DNA of 64,000 nt, taken from the NCBI GenBank assembly GCA_934700615.1, contig CAKUXR010000004.1, positions 1 through 64,000 on the forward strand. Direction: 5' to 3'. Position numbers and translations under genes: made by a program. Within the stretch, counting starts at the first letter, position 1. Each line of letters starts with the position of its first letter. Below the pieces are notes generated by a model, which made no database searches, was not told the origin of the DNA, and was given only the letters and a program-made list of their open reading frames with translations. The stretch comes from an uncultured Bacteroidales bacterium (lineage in GTDB: Bacteria; Bacteroidota; Bacteroidia; Bacteroidales; UBA932). Positions 15,545-24,565 of this stretch are shown piece after piece.

Positions 15545-17377
15545 CTATAGCCACTGCCAGCCCTCATTCTGGCCTATCTTAGGATTCACATTGGCTGCAG
15601 AGACCGGTATCGGGAGAAGATACATCTTGTCATCCCACTGGAGCCTGTAATTATAAATGATATAACCATATTTGCCCTCGGACAGTGTCACTCCCCTGTC
15701 GTCTGATGAGGTTATCTTATAGTTGGTCTCACTGGAAGCCTTTGTGGTGGAAACGGTAAAGTGCTTGCCATTGAAATCAAAGCCATTCTCCGCCTCTTCC
15801 TTGGTCACATAAACACCTCTCCATCCCTTGTGGGCATATCTGCGTTCAATAAGGTCTCCGAGATTCCATCGCATGAGGTCATCATAACGGCTATCCTGCT
15901 CCAACATCATTTCCACTGCGCGCTCGCGCCTGATTTCCAGCTGGATATCGCTCAGGGAAGCAGAGTGCAGAACATCTTCAGTGTAATATTTTCTGAGCCA
16001 CTGGTCAGCCACATAATCAGCAGCGCCCGGATATGCGGAGTTGGTTATGCCGCCATGCACCTTGCGGAGTTCCCCAATTGTGGAGTTCCATACTGATTCT
16101 GTCATCTTTCCAAGTTCTGCGGCAGCTTCAGCATGATTCAGAAGGACTTCGCCATAACGGAGAACAGGCATCGAGTTTATAGAGGTGTTGGCTGAACTGT
16201 TCATAGCGGCATATTCAGCCATCACCCACTTGATCCAGACATAGCCGGAAACAGTCCAAGTGAAATCAGGGGCAAAGTCAATGTCATTGCCTTTCTGGTC
16301 CTTCATCTTTTGTCCAGGACCGAGTACGGTGGCCGCAAGACGCTTGTCTCTGGACTTGAATTCTTCTGTCATTGACACGGCACCGCTTTCCACAGGTTTT
16401 CCGTCAGAACGGAGAAACATCATCACATAATCCTTGGTAGGAGAATAAAGCTGGGATGACGTGGTAGAACAATATTTATACGTCACACTGTGCTTTATTC
16501 CCAGGTCCTCGCTGTATGTCCTTCCCCAGATGACTTCGTCTGTCGGAAGTTTCGCGCTGGTGAACAATTCTCGAAAATTCTTATGAAGAGAGAATTTTCC
16601 GCTTTCCATAATCTCTCCCGAGTATTTCATCGCCAATGCCAACAATTCATCAGCAGACTCGAACTCCCCGTTCCATGGTTTGCCGGTCGAAGGATTGACA
16701 CTGTGATACTTGCGATATGTTCCTTCATAAAGACAGACGCGTGAAGCCAATGCCAATGCCACATATTTGTTGATATAGATTCTTCCGTCAGTATTGACGC
16801 CTATTCCGTCTGAAAGACAATTCTCACACGCGAAAGCAAGATCCTCGACCACTTTATGCATGATGAACTCTCTGTCTTGGCGTGGTCCGTAGAGCAATGA
16901 TGAGTCAGAAGGACTGATCACACGGTCAATCCAATACACGTCACCGAATTTCTTCACCTTATTGAAGGTCGACATTGCCCTGAAATAACGGGCAACTCCC
17001 TCATAATGATTGTACTTCGCCTCTGAGACATTTCCTTTGGCATTTGACATATTGCTCAGCATGTAGGCGACCTTGCGGAGGAAACTCCAGTTGGAATAAG
17101 ACCACCCGGAAGCAATGGCGGCAGTGTAGCGGTCCGGCTGGAAAAACTGCTTGGAATCCTTGGTCCCGCAGAAATCCGTATATGTATCACTTCCAAGAGC
17201 GATGTCGTCAGCATCAGGAATAGCGGAGTCAATGAGCCCGTTGGTATAAGACTGGAGATCCGTTTCAGTCTTGAAGAACATGTTGGCCGCGAACTTGTTC
17301 TCAGGTTCTCTCTCGAAGAACTTTTCACAAGAACTCAACCCGAGAACGGCAACAAATATATATAATATCTTTTTCAT
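15545..17377 (-). CDS. SusD/RagB-family outer-membrane lipoprotein
   Basis: This 610-residue surface lipoprotein has the signal MKKILYIFVAVLGLSSC. It acts as the substrate-binding lid on its SusC partner. Family features are the TPR-like helical core, the segments RYFRAMSTFNKVKKFGDVYWIDRVI and VLRYGEVLLNHAEAAAELG, the RRERAVEMMLEQDSRYDDLMRW stretch, and the C-terminal YLLPIPVSAANVNPKIGQNEGW. The gene follows susC by 13 bases in the canonical order, so the pair forms one TonB-dependent glycan importer. Confidence 0.95.
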   Translation of the reverse strand: MKKILYIFVAVLGLSSCEKFFEREPENKFAANMFFKTETDLQSYTNGLIDSAIPDADDIALGSDTYTDFCGTKDSKQFFQPDRYTAAIASGWSYSNWSFLRKVAYMLSNMSNAKGNVSEAKYNHYEGVARYFRAMSTFNKVKKFGDVYWIDRVISPSDSSLLYGPRQDREFIMHKVVEDLAFACENCLSDGIGVNTDGRIYINKYVALALASRVCLYEGTYRKYHSVNPSTGKPWNGEFESADELLALAMKYSGEIMESGKFSLHKNFRELFTSAKLPTDEVIWGRTYSEDLGIKHSVTYKYCSTTSSQLYSPTKDYVMMFLRSDGKPVESGAVSMTEEFKSRDKRLAATVLGPGQKMKDQKGNDIDFAPDFTWTVSGYVWIKWVMAEYAAMNSSANTSINSMPVLRYGEVLLNHAEAAAELGKMTESVWNSTIGELRKVHGGITNSAYPGAADYVADQWLRKYYTEDVLHSASLSDIQLEIRRERAVEMMLEQDSRYDDLMRWNLGDLIERRYAHKGWRGVYVTKEEAENGFDFNGKHFTVSTTKASSETNYKITSSDDRGVTLSEGKYGYIIYNYRLQWDDKMYLLPIPVSAANVNPKIGQNEGWQWL

Positions 17378-17390
17378 GATGGTATCTGTA

Positions 17391-20300
17391 TTATAATGAG
17401 ATGTTTATACCGAATGTGAACGTTCTGAGCATAGGATAGCTGTAGCCATCTCCCATATTTTCAGAAGTTCCGTCATGGAAGTCAGAATCACCGTTTCCGA
17501 TAACCTCAGGGTCAAACATTGATGTATGTCTGAACATCGGAGACCAGGTAAACAGATTCTCGCCTGTGACATACAGTCTGAGCTGTTTCAATCCTATCTT
17601 CTTTATGAGTTTCTCCGGGAATGAATAATCGACGGTAAGAGTCTTGAGTCTCACATAAGCGGCATTCTGGAGGAAATGGTCATTAGGGAAGGTCAATGCT
17701 CCCGTATTGTTGTTGGCCACACCATATGTACGTCTGGTCCAATAAGGATTCTTGTCTGCGTTTGCAACTTTCCAGTCCGTAGTACTCTTGTCGAGCATCA
17801 CATGGTTGTCACCTGCCTGGTCCTTAAGTACATATGCACAATATGCGCGGGAATATCCGCCCCAGAAGAAATCAGAGCCTCTTCCAGGATACCAGTCTCT
17901 CTTGCCTACGCCCTGGAAAAATGCGCTGAGGCCTATTCCGTTCCATTTGAAGTCAAGATTGAGACCGAACTGATAACGTGGAGCCTCGTTTCCGATGCGC
18001 TCAAGGTCACCATGGTCATCAAGAGTCCAGGAACCTGTATTGATGACTTTGTCTCCATTCCTGTCAAGGAATCTGAGGTCACCGGCATAAGGTCCTGTAA
18101 CAGGGACGAAATTATGGAACTCATCCTTGTACCACGAAGAAGCCTCCGAATTGGACATGAAGATGCCGTCTGTGCGGAAACCCCAGATTTCACCGAGTTC
18201 CTTTCCTTCATAGTAGTTATAGATTCCACCGGACTGATTGTAGTATTTGGTTACCCAAGTACGGCTGTCCCACATGCTGGCCTTCACATTGTATCTGAAG
18301 TCCTTTCCTGCCATATTGAATGAGTCTTTCCATGCCAATGTCAGTTCCCATCCCTTAGTCTGCAACGCTCCATAGTTTCCTTTCGGAGTGGATGCTCCGA
18401 AAATGGCCGGAATTTCAGGACCTGCAATGTAAAGATCGGTAGTGTTTCTCACGTAATAGTCTGCGGACAGGGACAGCCTGCTCTTAAGCACGTCCATATC
18501 CAGACCGACATCATAAGTGGTGACTTTCTCCCATGTAAGATTGTCCGGAATCACGTTAGGATTTCCGACTTTATTCTCGAGGGCACCGTCAAATACGCTT
18601 GAGGTCTTGTTTATGGACATGGTGGTCAGGAATGAATACGGAGAAATCGTTCCGTTTCCGAGAGAACCCGCATTGGCACGAATCTTAAGATTGTCCAGCC
18701 AGCCTCTGGTGGCTTTCATCCAAGGTTCCTGTGAAATTCTCCAACCCAATGATGCAGAAGGGAACAGGCCCCATTGCTGCGATACCGGGAATTTCGAACT
18801 TCCGTCATAACGGGCTGACACCTCGAAAATATACCTGTTGAGAAGAGTGTAGTTCGCACGGCCGAAGAAACCGACAAGACCATAAGAACTGCCGTCCTGT
18901 GTCAATGTCACTTCAGAGCCGTCCATCAATTCAAAGTTAGGCTTGGACGGATAGAGAATACCCTGACGGAGAATGCCCATACGGTGATAGTTGTAGTTCT
19001 CCAGGTTCCATCCTGCGACAACATTGAGATTATGATTGTTGCCGAGCTTAGGAGTGAGGGTAGCCACCACATTGGCCGTCACCTGCTCTGTGGAATAATC
19101 ATATCTGCGTTTGTATGAATCCGCCTGGGAGACATAATTTGTCATTGACTCAGGAGCCGTGCTGTACTGCACGGGGGCAATGTATCTTTCCAATGTACGG
19201 CGGGTTGTCTTGTAGGCGAAATCTCCACGGACCTTGAACACATCCTTGAAAGGCTCGACTGTTACACCTGTGGATGTGGTGACGGTCAGTTTGTTGTCGA
19301 TCTGAGCCGAATTTCCGTCTTTGAATGCAGCATATCCGCTGGCAGCTGCGCCTACGGTATAGGTGCCGTCCTCATTTGTAGGAGGGAGTACAGGAAATCC
19401 CATCATGGCAATCTGGAAAAGCTGGCTTCCCACTCCGCTGGAGAGTTTCTTGGAGAAGATAGGCTGGTCATAGTTCATCCTGTAAATGGACGTGTTGTTG
19501 TCAAACGTAAGCCAGTCATTGGCCTTTACGCTGATCTTGCTGCGGAGGTTATATGCGTTGTAATCCTCGTTTCCGATTTTATAGATTCCGTCCTGCATAT
19601 AGTAACGTCCTGACAATCCGTACGATACCTTTCCTGACGAGCCATTGATGCTCAAACTGTGAGTCTGACTGGCATTATGCCTCTTGTAGAACATCTTAAG
19701 ATAATTGTAGTCACCATAATAGAGATATGATTTGCCGTTCATCTCATAAGTATTGGTGGCACCGGACGCAACATGCTCGCGGTAACGCTCAAGGTAATCT
19801 GAAGGAATGGCATATATGTTCATCTTCGTAGGCCTCTTGCCCTCCGCCGTCGGTGTGGCTGAATTTCCCAGCCAGTGGTCATACATGGTTTCCACATAAG
19901 TAAGACCGTCACAGATAACATTGTCTTCCCATTTTATGGTCCTGCTGTTGATAGAAACGGAACCATTGTAGGTCACACTGATTTTATCACCTTTGGAACT
20001 CTTAGTGGTGACCAGGATTACGCCATATGCTGCCCTTGCTCCGTAAATAACTGAAGATGAGGCGTCTTTCAGCACGGAGATGCTTTCCACGTCATCAGGA
20101 TTGACAGAAGACAATTCTCCCTCTACACCGTCGATGAGCACAAGCGCAGAACCGCCTTGACCGATAGAGTAGGAAGTCTTTGCACCTCCGGACGCACTCT
20201 TAGACACATAACTTGTAGCGCCGCCTCTGATATAGACGGATCCGCCGTGGGTAGGCTTACCGTCCACCTGAATGATATTGAGGCCCGGGACCTGTCCCTG

Positions 20301-20729
20301 AAGAGACCTCGTGATATTGGAATTGGACCTGTCTTCGAGAACTTCTCCGGACACGTTTTCCACTGAGCCGACAAGCTGTGATTTCTTCAAAGTACCATAT
20401 CCTACGACAACAGTACCGTCAAGAAGCTGAGAGTCTTCTTCGAGCGCAAAGTTCAGCATGCCGCCTTTTTCCGGTACCTTCTTTTCAAGATTCGCATAAC
20501 CGAGTTGCTGACACACCAGTCTTGCACCAGGCGCGACAGTAATTTCATACTTTCCTTCATGGTCGGTAACAGTACCATTGTCAGCCGCACCATTGACCAA
20601 AATCGCCGCACCAGGTATGGTTTCCTTAGTCACGGCATCGGTAACGACACCTTTGACAAGGACATTCTGGGCCAATGCCGCCAGACATACAGACAGCATG
20701 CAGGCTAAAGTCAACAGAAATTTTTTCAT
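17391..20729 (-). CDS. SusC/RagA-family TonB-dependent transporter
   Basis: This outer-membrane importer is about 1112 residues, with the start set at MKKFLLTLACMLSVCLAALAQ, a clean signal peptide. A carboxypeptidase-regulatory-like domain (about 25-105) precedes the TonB-interacting stretch DGTVVVGYGTLKKSQLVGSV, the plug domain (VLIDGVEGELSSVNPDDVESISVLKDASS is typical), and a 22-strand barrel ending in FTFGINISL. It imports oligosaccharides with the SusD partner, powered by TonB-ExbBD. It is the second gene of the operon, 79 bases after the EEP lipoprotein gene. Confidence 0.96.
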   Translation of the reverse strand: MKKFLLTLACMLSVCLAALAQNVLVKGVVTDAVTKETIPGAAILVNGAADNGTVTDHEGKYEITVAPGARLVCQQLGYANLEKKVPEKGGMLNFALEEDSQLLDGTVVVGYGTLKKSQLVGSVENVSGEVLEDRSNSNITRSLQGQVPGLNIIQVDGKPTHGGSVYIRGGATSYVSKSASGGAKTSYSIGQGGSALVLIDGVEGELSSVNPDDVESISVLKDASSSVIYGARAAYGVILVTTKSSKGDKISVTYNGSVSINSRTIKWEDNVICDGLTYVETMYDHWLGNSATPTAEGKRPTKMNIYAIPSDYLERYREHVASGATNTYEMNGKSYLYYGDYNYLKMFYKRHNASQTHSLSINGSSGKVSYGLSGRYYMQDGIYKIGNEDYNAYNLRSKISVKANDWLTFDNNTSIYRMNYDQPIFSKKLSSGVGSQLFQIAMMGFPVLPPTNEDGTYTVGAAASGYAAFKDGNSAQIDNKLTVTTSTGVTVEPFKDVFKVRGDFAYKTTRRTLERYIAPVQYSTAPESMTNYVSQADSYKRRYDYSTEQVTANVVATLTPKLGNNHNLNVVAGWNLENYNYHRMGILRQGILYPSKPNFELMDGSEVTLTQDGSSYGLVGFFGRANYTLLNRYIFEVSARYDGSSKFPVSQQWGLFPSASLGWRISQEPWMKATRGWLDNLKIRANAGSLGNGTISPYSFLTTMSINKTSSVFDGALENKVGNPNVIPDNLTWEKVTTYDVGLDMDVLKSRLSLSADYYVRNTTDLYIAGPEIPAIFGASTPKGNYGALQTKGWELTLAWKDSFNMAGKDFRYNVKASMWDSRTWVTKYYNQSGGIYNYYEGKELGEIWGFRTDGIFMSNSEASSWYKDEFHNFVPVTGPYAGDLRFLDRNGDKVINTGSWTLDDHGDLERIGNEAPRYQFGLNLDFKWNGIGLSAFFQGVGKRDWYPGRGSDFFWGGYSRAYCAYVLKDQAGDNHVMLDKSTTDWKVANADKNPYWTRRTYGVANNNTGALTFPNDHFLQNAAYVRLKTLTVDYSFPEKLIKKIGLKQLRLYVTGENLFTWSPMFRHTSMFDPEVIGNGDSDFHDGTSENMGDGYSYPMLRTFTFGINISL

Positions 20730-20808
20730 ATTATAGATCAATGTTATTGGTTTCAGTATCATTAACTAAGTAATATTCCGACTCGCGGAACCCAAGTAAA
20801 CTACCTTC

Positions 20809-21735
20809 CTATCTGGAAGTCTGAGGTCTAACCCTGAAATCGGCATATACCGGACAGTGGTCTGACGGAAATATGCCGCCGTCCATTCTGCCGTCGCATG
20901 TATAGTGGAGAGGTTCAATGCCTTCTCCCCGGTAATAGATAAAGTCAATCCTCGGGGCAGTCTCCATTTTTCCGAGATTCAGCCCGTGATTATTGAAAGT
21001 GCCTGTCGAACCTGTCTTCATTTCAGCCGGCAATGACAGAAACGTGTCATTCCACCATGTCCTGAACAACTGGGAAGCAGGCCTTTCCTCCCTGGTGTTC
21101 AAATCACCTGCGAAGAAAGACGGAAGATTCTCAGGATTATACATTTTTGCACGTTCAAGGATAATGGGGGCCGAATTGGCATTGGCCTCATGCCCCAACG
21201 GCATATGGCTCATCATGAAGAAAAACTTCATTCCCGACACCTTGTCCCGGAAAATTGCGCAACAGGCGCCACGCTTGAACTTCATTTCATCCCATCCGGA
21301 ACTCATTACGTCCGGAGTAGGAGAAAGCCAGAAACGGTGGCTCTCAAGCATTTCGAAACGGCTTTTCCTATAGACGATACCCTGAGCCTTCGACCCGGCT
21401 CCGTCTTCAGAATAAGGACTTACCACGAACCATGAGTAATCTCCGCCTTCCTTTTCCACCAACGAAGGCAGCTCCCTCTGGATAGTGGTATCGACTTCCT
21501 GAATTCCGAAAATATCGAAATCAATGTCAGCAATCGCCCTTGCCAGTTTTTCTTTCCTCAGATTCCACTGATACTCGCCTTTTCCGAGATCCGAACGCCA
21601 CAAGTTATAAGAACCCACACGAAGGTTCATATAGGACGCAGAGGCGTCAACAGCGCTTTCGGCATGCTTTCCTGTTCCACATGACATCAATGCCAATGAC
21701 GCGAACAATATGTAAAATACTTTTTTCATTTTCAT
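20809..21735 (-). CDS. EEP-family lipoprotein, phosphodiesterase-like
   Basis: This 308-residue lipoprotein has the signal MKMKKVFYILFASLALMSC and one EEP (DNase I-like/sphingomyelinase-like) domain. Its motifs are complete: VGSYNLWRSD, metal glutamate in IFGIQEVDT, FFAGDLNTRE and SDHCPVYADF. It is the first gene of the saccharide operon, directly after the promoter and the putative GntR operator. A paralogue with an added BACON domain is encoded at 12736-13896. Two surface or periplasmic EEP enzymes in one SusCD operon point to a phosphodiester-containing substrate. The alternative is a general phosphatase or nuclease role. Confidence 0.87.
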   Translation of the reverse strand: MKMKKVFYILFASLALMSCGTGKHAESAVDASASYMNLRVGSYNLWRSDLGKGEYQWNLRKEKLARAIADIDFDIFGIQEVDTTIQRELPSLVEKEGGDYSWFVVSPYSEDGAGSKAQGIVYRKSRFEMLESHRFWLSPTPDVMSSGWDEMKFKRGACCAIFRDKVSGMKFFFMMSHMPLGHEANANSAPIILERAKMYNPENLPSFFAGDLNTREERPASQLFRTWWNDTFLSLPAEMKTGSTGTFNNHGLNLGKMETAPRIDFIYYRGEGIEPLHYTCDGRMDGGIFPSDHCPVYADFRVRPQTSR

Positions 21736-21739
21736 TTAG

Positions 21740-21755
21740 TGTGGTCTGGTGTGGT
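21740..21755. promoter_or_regulatory. Putative GntR operator, EEP-susCD operon
   Basis: TGTGGTCTGGTGTGGT differs at one of 16 positions from the sequence at 27275-27290. It lies 12 bases downstream of the -7 box TAAATTTG at 21768-21775 (minus strand), just before the start codon. That position suits a repressor blocking transcription. Confidence 0.6.
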
Positions 21756-21767
21756 ATATCAACATTG

Positions 21768-21775
21768 CAAATTTA
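21768..21775 (-). promoter_or_regulatory. -7 promoter element of the EEP-susCD operon
   Basis: TAAATTTG on the minus strand matches the TAnnTTTG consensus and lies 32 bases before the start codon of the EEP gene. Confidence 0.65.
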
Positions 21776-21828
21776 AGAATAATCAGATAATCTGAAAATA
21801 ATTATTGCAAAAAATTTCACCCATCAGT

Positions 21829-22698
21829 CTAAATATGTTTGTCATTTAAAAAAGCCCTCAAGCCATTGAACGTGGCATTGGAAAAGTCAGATACCGGAGC
21901 CACTTTTCTCAAGGAGGGAACACCATGCAGTGACCGCATCAATGCCGGACCGAACAGATCAAAAGATCTGGAGATCTGCCCTCCGAAGAGCAGGCAGCCG
22001 ATATTGTATTCTGCCAATATCGGAGATATCGTATCTCCCAGAATACCCCCGACTTCTTCGAAAGTGGTCAATGCTATCGGGTCGCCAGTATGGGCAAGGT
22101 CCGAAATCATCTTGACTGTCATTGACTTGTCTCCTTCGCCTCCATTCCGGTGATAACCGGAAACTATACCTCGTTTGGATACATAATCTTCCAGAATCCC
22201 GTCCCTGAACGGACGTCCGTAAATGGACACAAGCGGAGATTTCATATCATTCTCGAGAATCTTCCCGTCCACGCACATTGAGAAGCCCAGACCTGTCCCA
22301 AGTGTCACCAGAGCCGTATTTCCCTCACCGGAGGCGGCGCCTGAAGTTATTTCTCCAAGCAGCATACAGTTCACATCATGTATAAACCTGAACGCCACGT
22401 CGGAGTCCGTCAATCCTGTTCCGGACAGGACAATGTCAGAGAACTTTTCACCATAAACGGAAGCAAACTTATGCTTCATAAGAAAGATTCCTTTGTCGTA
22501 GTCGAATTTCCCTGGTATGGCAACTGCGACATGATCTCCGGCATTGACATTTCCTACAGCTGTCTTCAGGGAATTGGCGATATCACTTCCGGTTCCTCCC
22601 GAATCTATGGGAATTTCTCTGCCGTCACCGCATTTTATGAAAGTTCCCCCGACATCCAGGAGAATCGGGGACACTTTCATCGGACAAATATCTGCCAT
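21829..22698 (-). CDS. ROK-family sugar kinase
   Basis: This 289-residue cytoplasmic kinase of the ROK family is likely to phosphorylate the sugar delivered by this locus. The N-terminal phosphate loop LLDVGGTFIKCGDG, the central RFIHDVNCMLLGE with the catalytic-base aspartate, and TLGTGLGFSMCVDG match ROK glucokinases. The zinc-binding CxCGxxGCxE motif of classical ROK kinases is missing, which suggests a divergent subfamily. It is the last gene of the MFS operon, 2 bases after the isomerase-like gene. Substrate not predictable from sequence alone. Confidence 0.85.
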   Translation of the reverse strand: MADICPMKVSPILLDVGGTFIKCGDGREIPIDSGGTGSDIANSLKTAVGNVNAGDHVAVAIPGKFDYDKGIFLMKHKFASVYGEKFSDIVLSGTGLTDSDVAFRFIHDVNCMLLGEITSGAASGEGNTALVTLGTGLGFSMCVDGKILENDMKSPLVSIYGRPFRDGILEDYVSKRGIVSGYHRNGGEGDKSMTVKMISDLAHTGDPIALTTFEEVGGILGDTISPILAEYNIGCLLFGGQISRSFDLFGPALMRSLHGVPSLRKVAPVSDFSNATFNGLRAFLNDKHI

Positions 22699-22700
22699 AA

Positions 22701-24557
22701 CTATGCGGGATCATTCTGATAACCATCCCTCAACATCGTCTTATGCACACGGACAGGTTCCTTTCCAAGGTTCTCTATCACATATTTCCCCATATCAGCA
22801 GGCACACATATGATATCCAGATACTCTGCATCATAGTATCTCTCAGGATGTTCAACGCTTCTGATACGGACTTTCTCGCCATCGACAAGGGCAAGAACAT
22901 GGAATCGCTCTCCATGAGTGTCCTGTTCACAAACTTTCTCGAACTCAAGCCTCCTCAATGAGAAATACAGAAGAGGATTTTCACCGACTATGTATTCCTG
23001 CCAGCCTTCACCTTCATCGGCAAGCCTAGGTTTCTGGACAATGTTCTCCCGAACCCATGTGGTTCGCCTGTCCTGCGCCACGGTCTTCTCGCCTAGTCTG
23101 GTATGTATCGGGCGCTGTTTGCCGTCGAAGTCAAGACGCAGGTAGTCATACATCTTGTAAGTGTAGGAACCGATTGTAAGCGAGCCGATTTCGAGTACCA
23201 CCTGGTTACGGCCGCTGGAGTGTATCGTACCGGCAGGAATCATGACCTGCAATCCCGGTTTGGACTCTTCGTAGCTCACATATTTCATATAGTCACAAGG
23301 CTTGTGCTCAGTATCGGCAGCCTCGATGTCCTTAAAGAACTGAGGAATGTCAGCATCGTCCCTGAAGCCGATAAACGTCTTGGCATCATGACCGGTAGCA
23401 CATACATAATAGCTCTCATCCTGACGTCCGAACTCACCATACTGCTCGATATTGAACTTGGCTCCGGAATGGCACTGGATACTCATGTTTCCGGTACTGT
23501 GGTAACTGTCATCATAATTGAATCGTATCGGGAAGTATCCGTGGAATTTCTTTACGCAATCCTCACTCATCAGTTTCACGCCCTCCTTGTGTACGAATGT
23601 GCAATAGTTGATATCCAGCACGTTCTCACCGGCCTCGACCAAAACGCTGACTTCCATAGGAATGAAGTCAAACACCCAGGCAGCATTGCGCATTTCGTCA
23701 GGAAGATTGCGAAGTTTCTTCATGAATGTTCCGCCCCACACGCCTTCAAGATATACAGGCTTGGTTCTGAACGGATATTTGACCAATTGTGAACACACCT
23801 CATCAAATGATTCCCTCGGCAGCATCTTGACATTTCTGACATCATCCGAAAGTACCATATAGTCAATGGCATCCGACTGGAGAAGTTCCTTTCTGCTGTT
23901 CACTGCCATCTCGAAATCGCAGTAATAACAACGGCGGATTACACGTGCCGGAATATCCGGACGTTTCTTGCCGATATTCGCATACTCTCCACCTCTTATA
24001 CGAAGGATGCTGGTTTTAGGAGTAACGTCGAAGAACAGTTTCAGCTCATAAAGGTCCCTCAGTTCAGGAACAAGTACTCCATATCCGTAAACGGCTATGA
24101 CCTTTCCTTTACCTGTTTTTGCAGCATTGACATTATCCTTGAAGGCTTTCACCTTGTCCGCATCCAGCATTCCCTGATAGCCTCCTCTGTAGATCCGGCC
24201 GAAAAGCAGTGTCGGATCCTTTGTGGTGTCCCATTCAAGCATAGAATCTATCATGGCATTGATTTCTTCGTCGCTGATGAATGTTGCTGCATTGCCGTCA
24301 ATGGTCTCCAGTCCGATTCCGAGAACACCAAGTTCCCTGCTCAGCAAGTTGAGAAACAACTGCCACTGTGCTGTGGTATATCCGTCAAGGCCTATTGCCA
24401 CATTTCCCGATTCTGCTTTTCCGGCAAGTTCGGCTGCCAGTTTTTTAGCTGCAGCAGCAGTGCCCGACACAATAGATTCTTTTGTCTTTTTGCTAAGTTC
24501 CGGACGATTCACCGGTCTCGGGTCATCGTACGGGAACGGATTGTACATAAAACTCAT
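22701..24557 (-). CDS. Class I mannose-6-phosphate isomerase-like protein with N-terminal extension
   Basis: This 618-residue protein has two parts. The C-terminal half (about 280-600) matches class I phosphomannose isomerases: the metal site Q-C-H...E in the QCHSGAKFNIEQYGEF stretch, and IPAGTIHSSG, the counterpart of IPAGTVH. The N-terminal 270 residues look alpha/beta, with segments VAIGLDGYTTAQWQLF and VIAVYGYGVLVPELRDLYELKLFFDVTP. They recall nucleoside-kinase-like folds but have no intact GxxxxGK[ST] loop. It probably interconverts aldose and ketose phosphates in this pathway. It is placed 8 bases after the isomerase gene. Confidence 0.8.
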   Translation of the reverse strand: MSFMYNPFPYDDPRPVNRPELSKKTKESIVSGTAAAAKKLAAELAGKAESGNVAIGLDGYTTAQWQLFLNLLSRELGVLGIGLETIDGNAATFISDEEINAMIDSMLEWDTTKDPTLLFGRIYRGGYQGMLDADKVKAFKDNVNAAKTGKGKVIAVYGYGVLVPELRDLYELKLFFDVTPKTSILRIRGGEYANIGKKRPDIPARVIRRCYYCDFEMAVNSRKELLQSDAIDYMVLSDDVRNVKMLPRESFDEVCSQLVKYPFRTKPVYLEGVWGGTFMKKLRNLPDEMRNAAWVFDFIPMEVSVLVEAGENVLDINYCTFVHKEGVKLMSEDCVKKFHGYFPIRFNYDDSYHSTGNMSIQCHSGAKFNIEQYGEFGRQDESYYVCATGHDAKTFIGFRDDADIPQFFKDIEAADTEHKPCDYMKYVSYEESKPGLQVMIPAGTIHSSGRNQVVLEIGSLTIGSYTYKMYDYLRLDFDGKQRPIHTRLGEKTVAQDRRTTWVRENIVQKPRLADEGEGWQEYIVGENPLLYFSLRRLEFEKVCEQDTHGERFHVLALVDGEKVRIRSVEHPERYYDAEYLDIICVPADMGKYVIENLGKEPVRVHKTMLRDGYQNDPA

Positions 24558-24565
24558 CGTATTCC

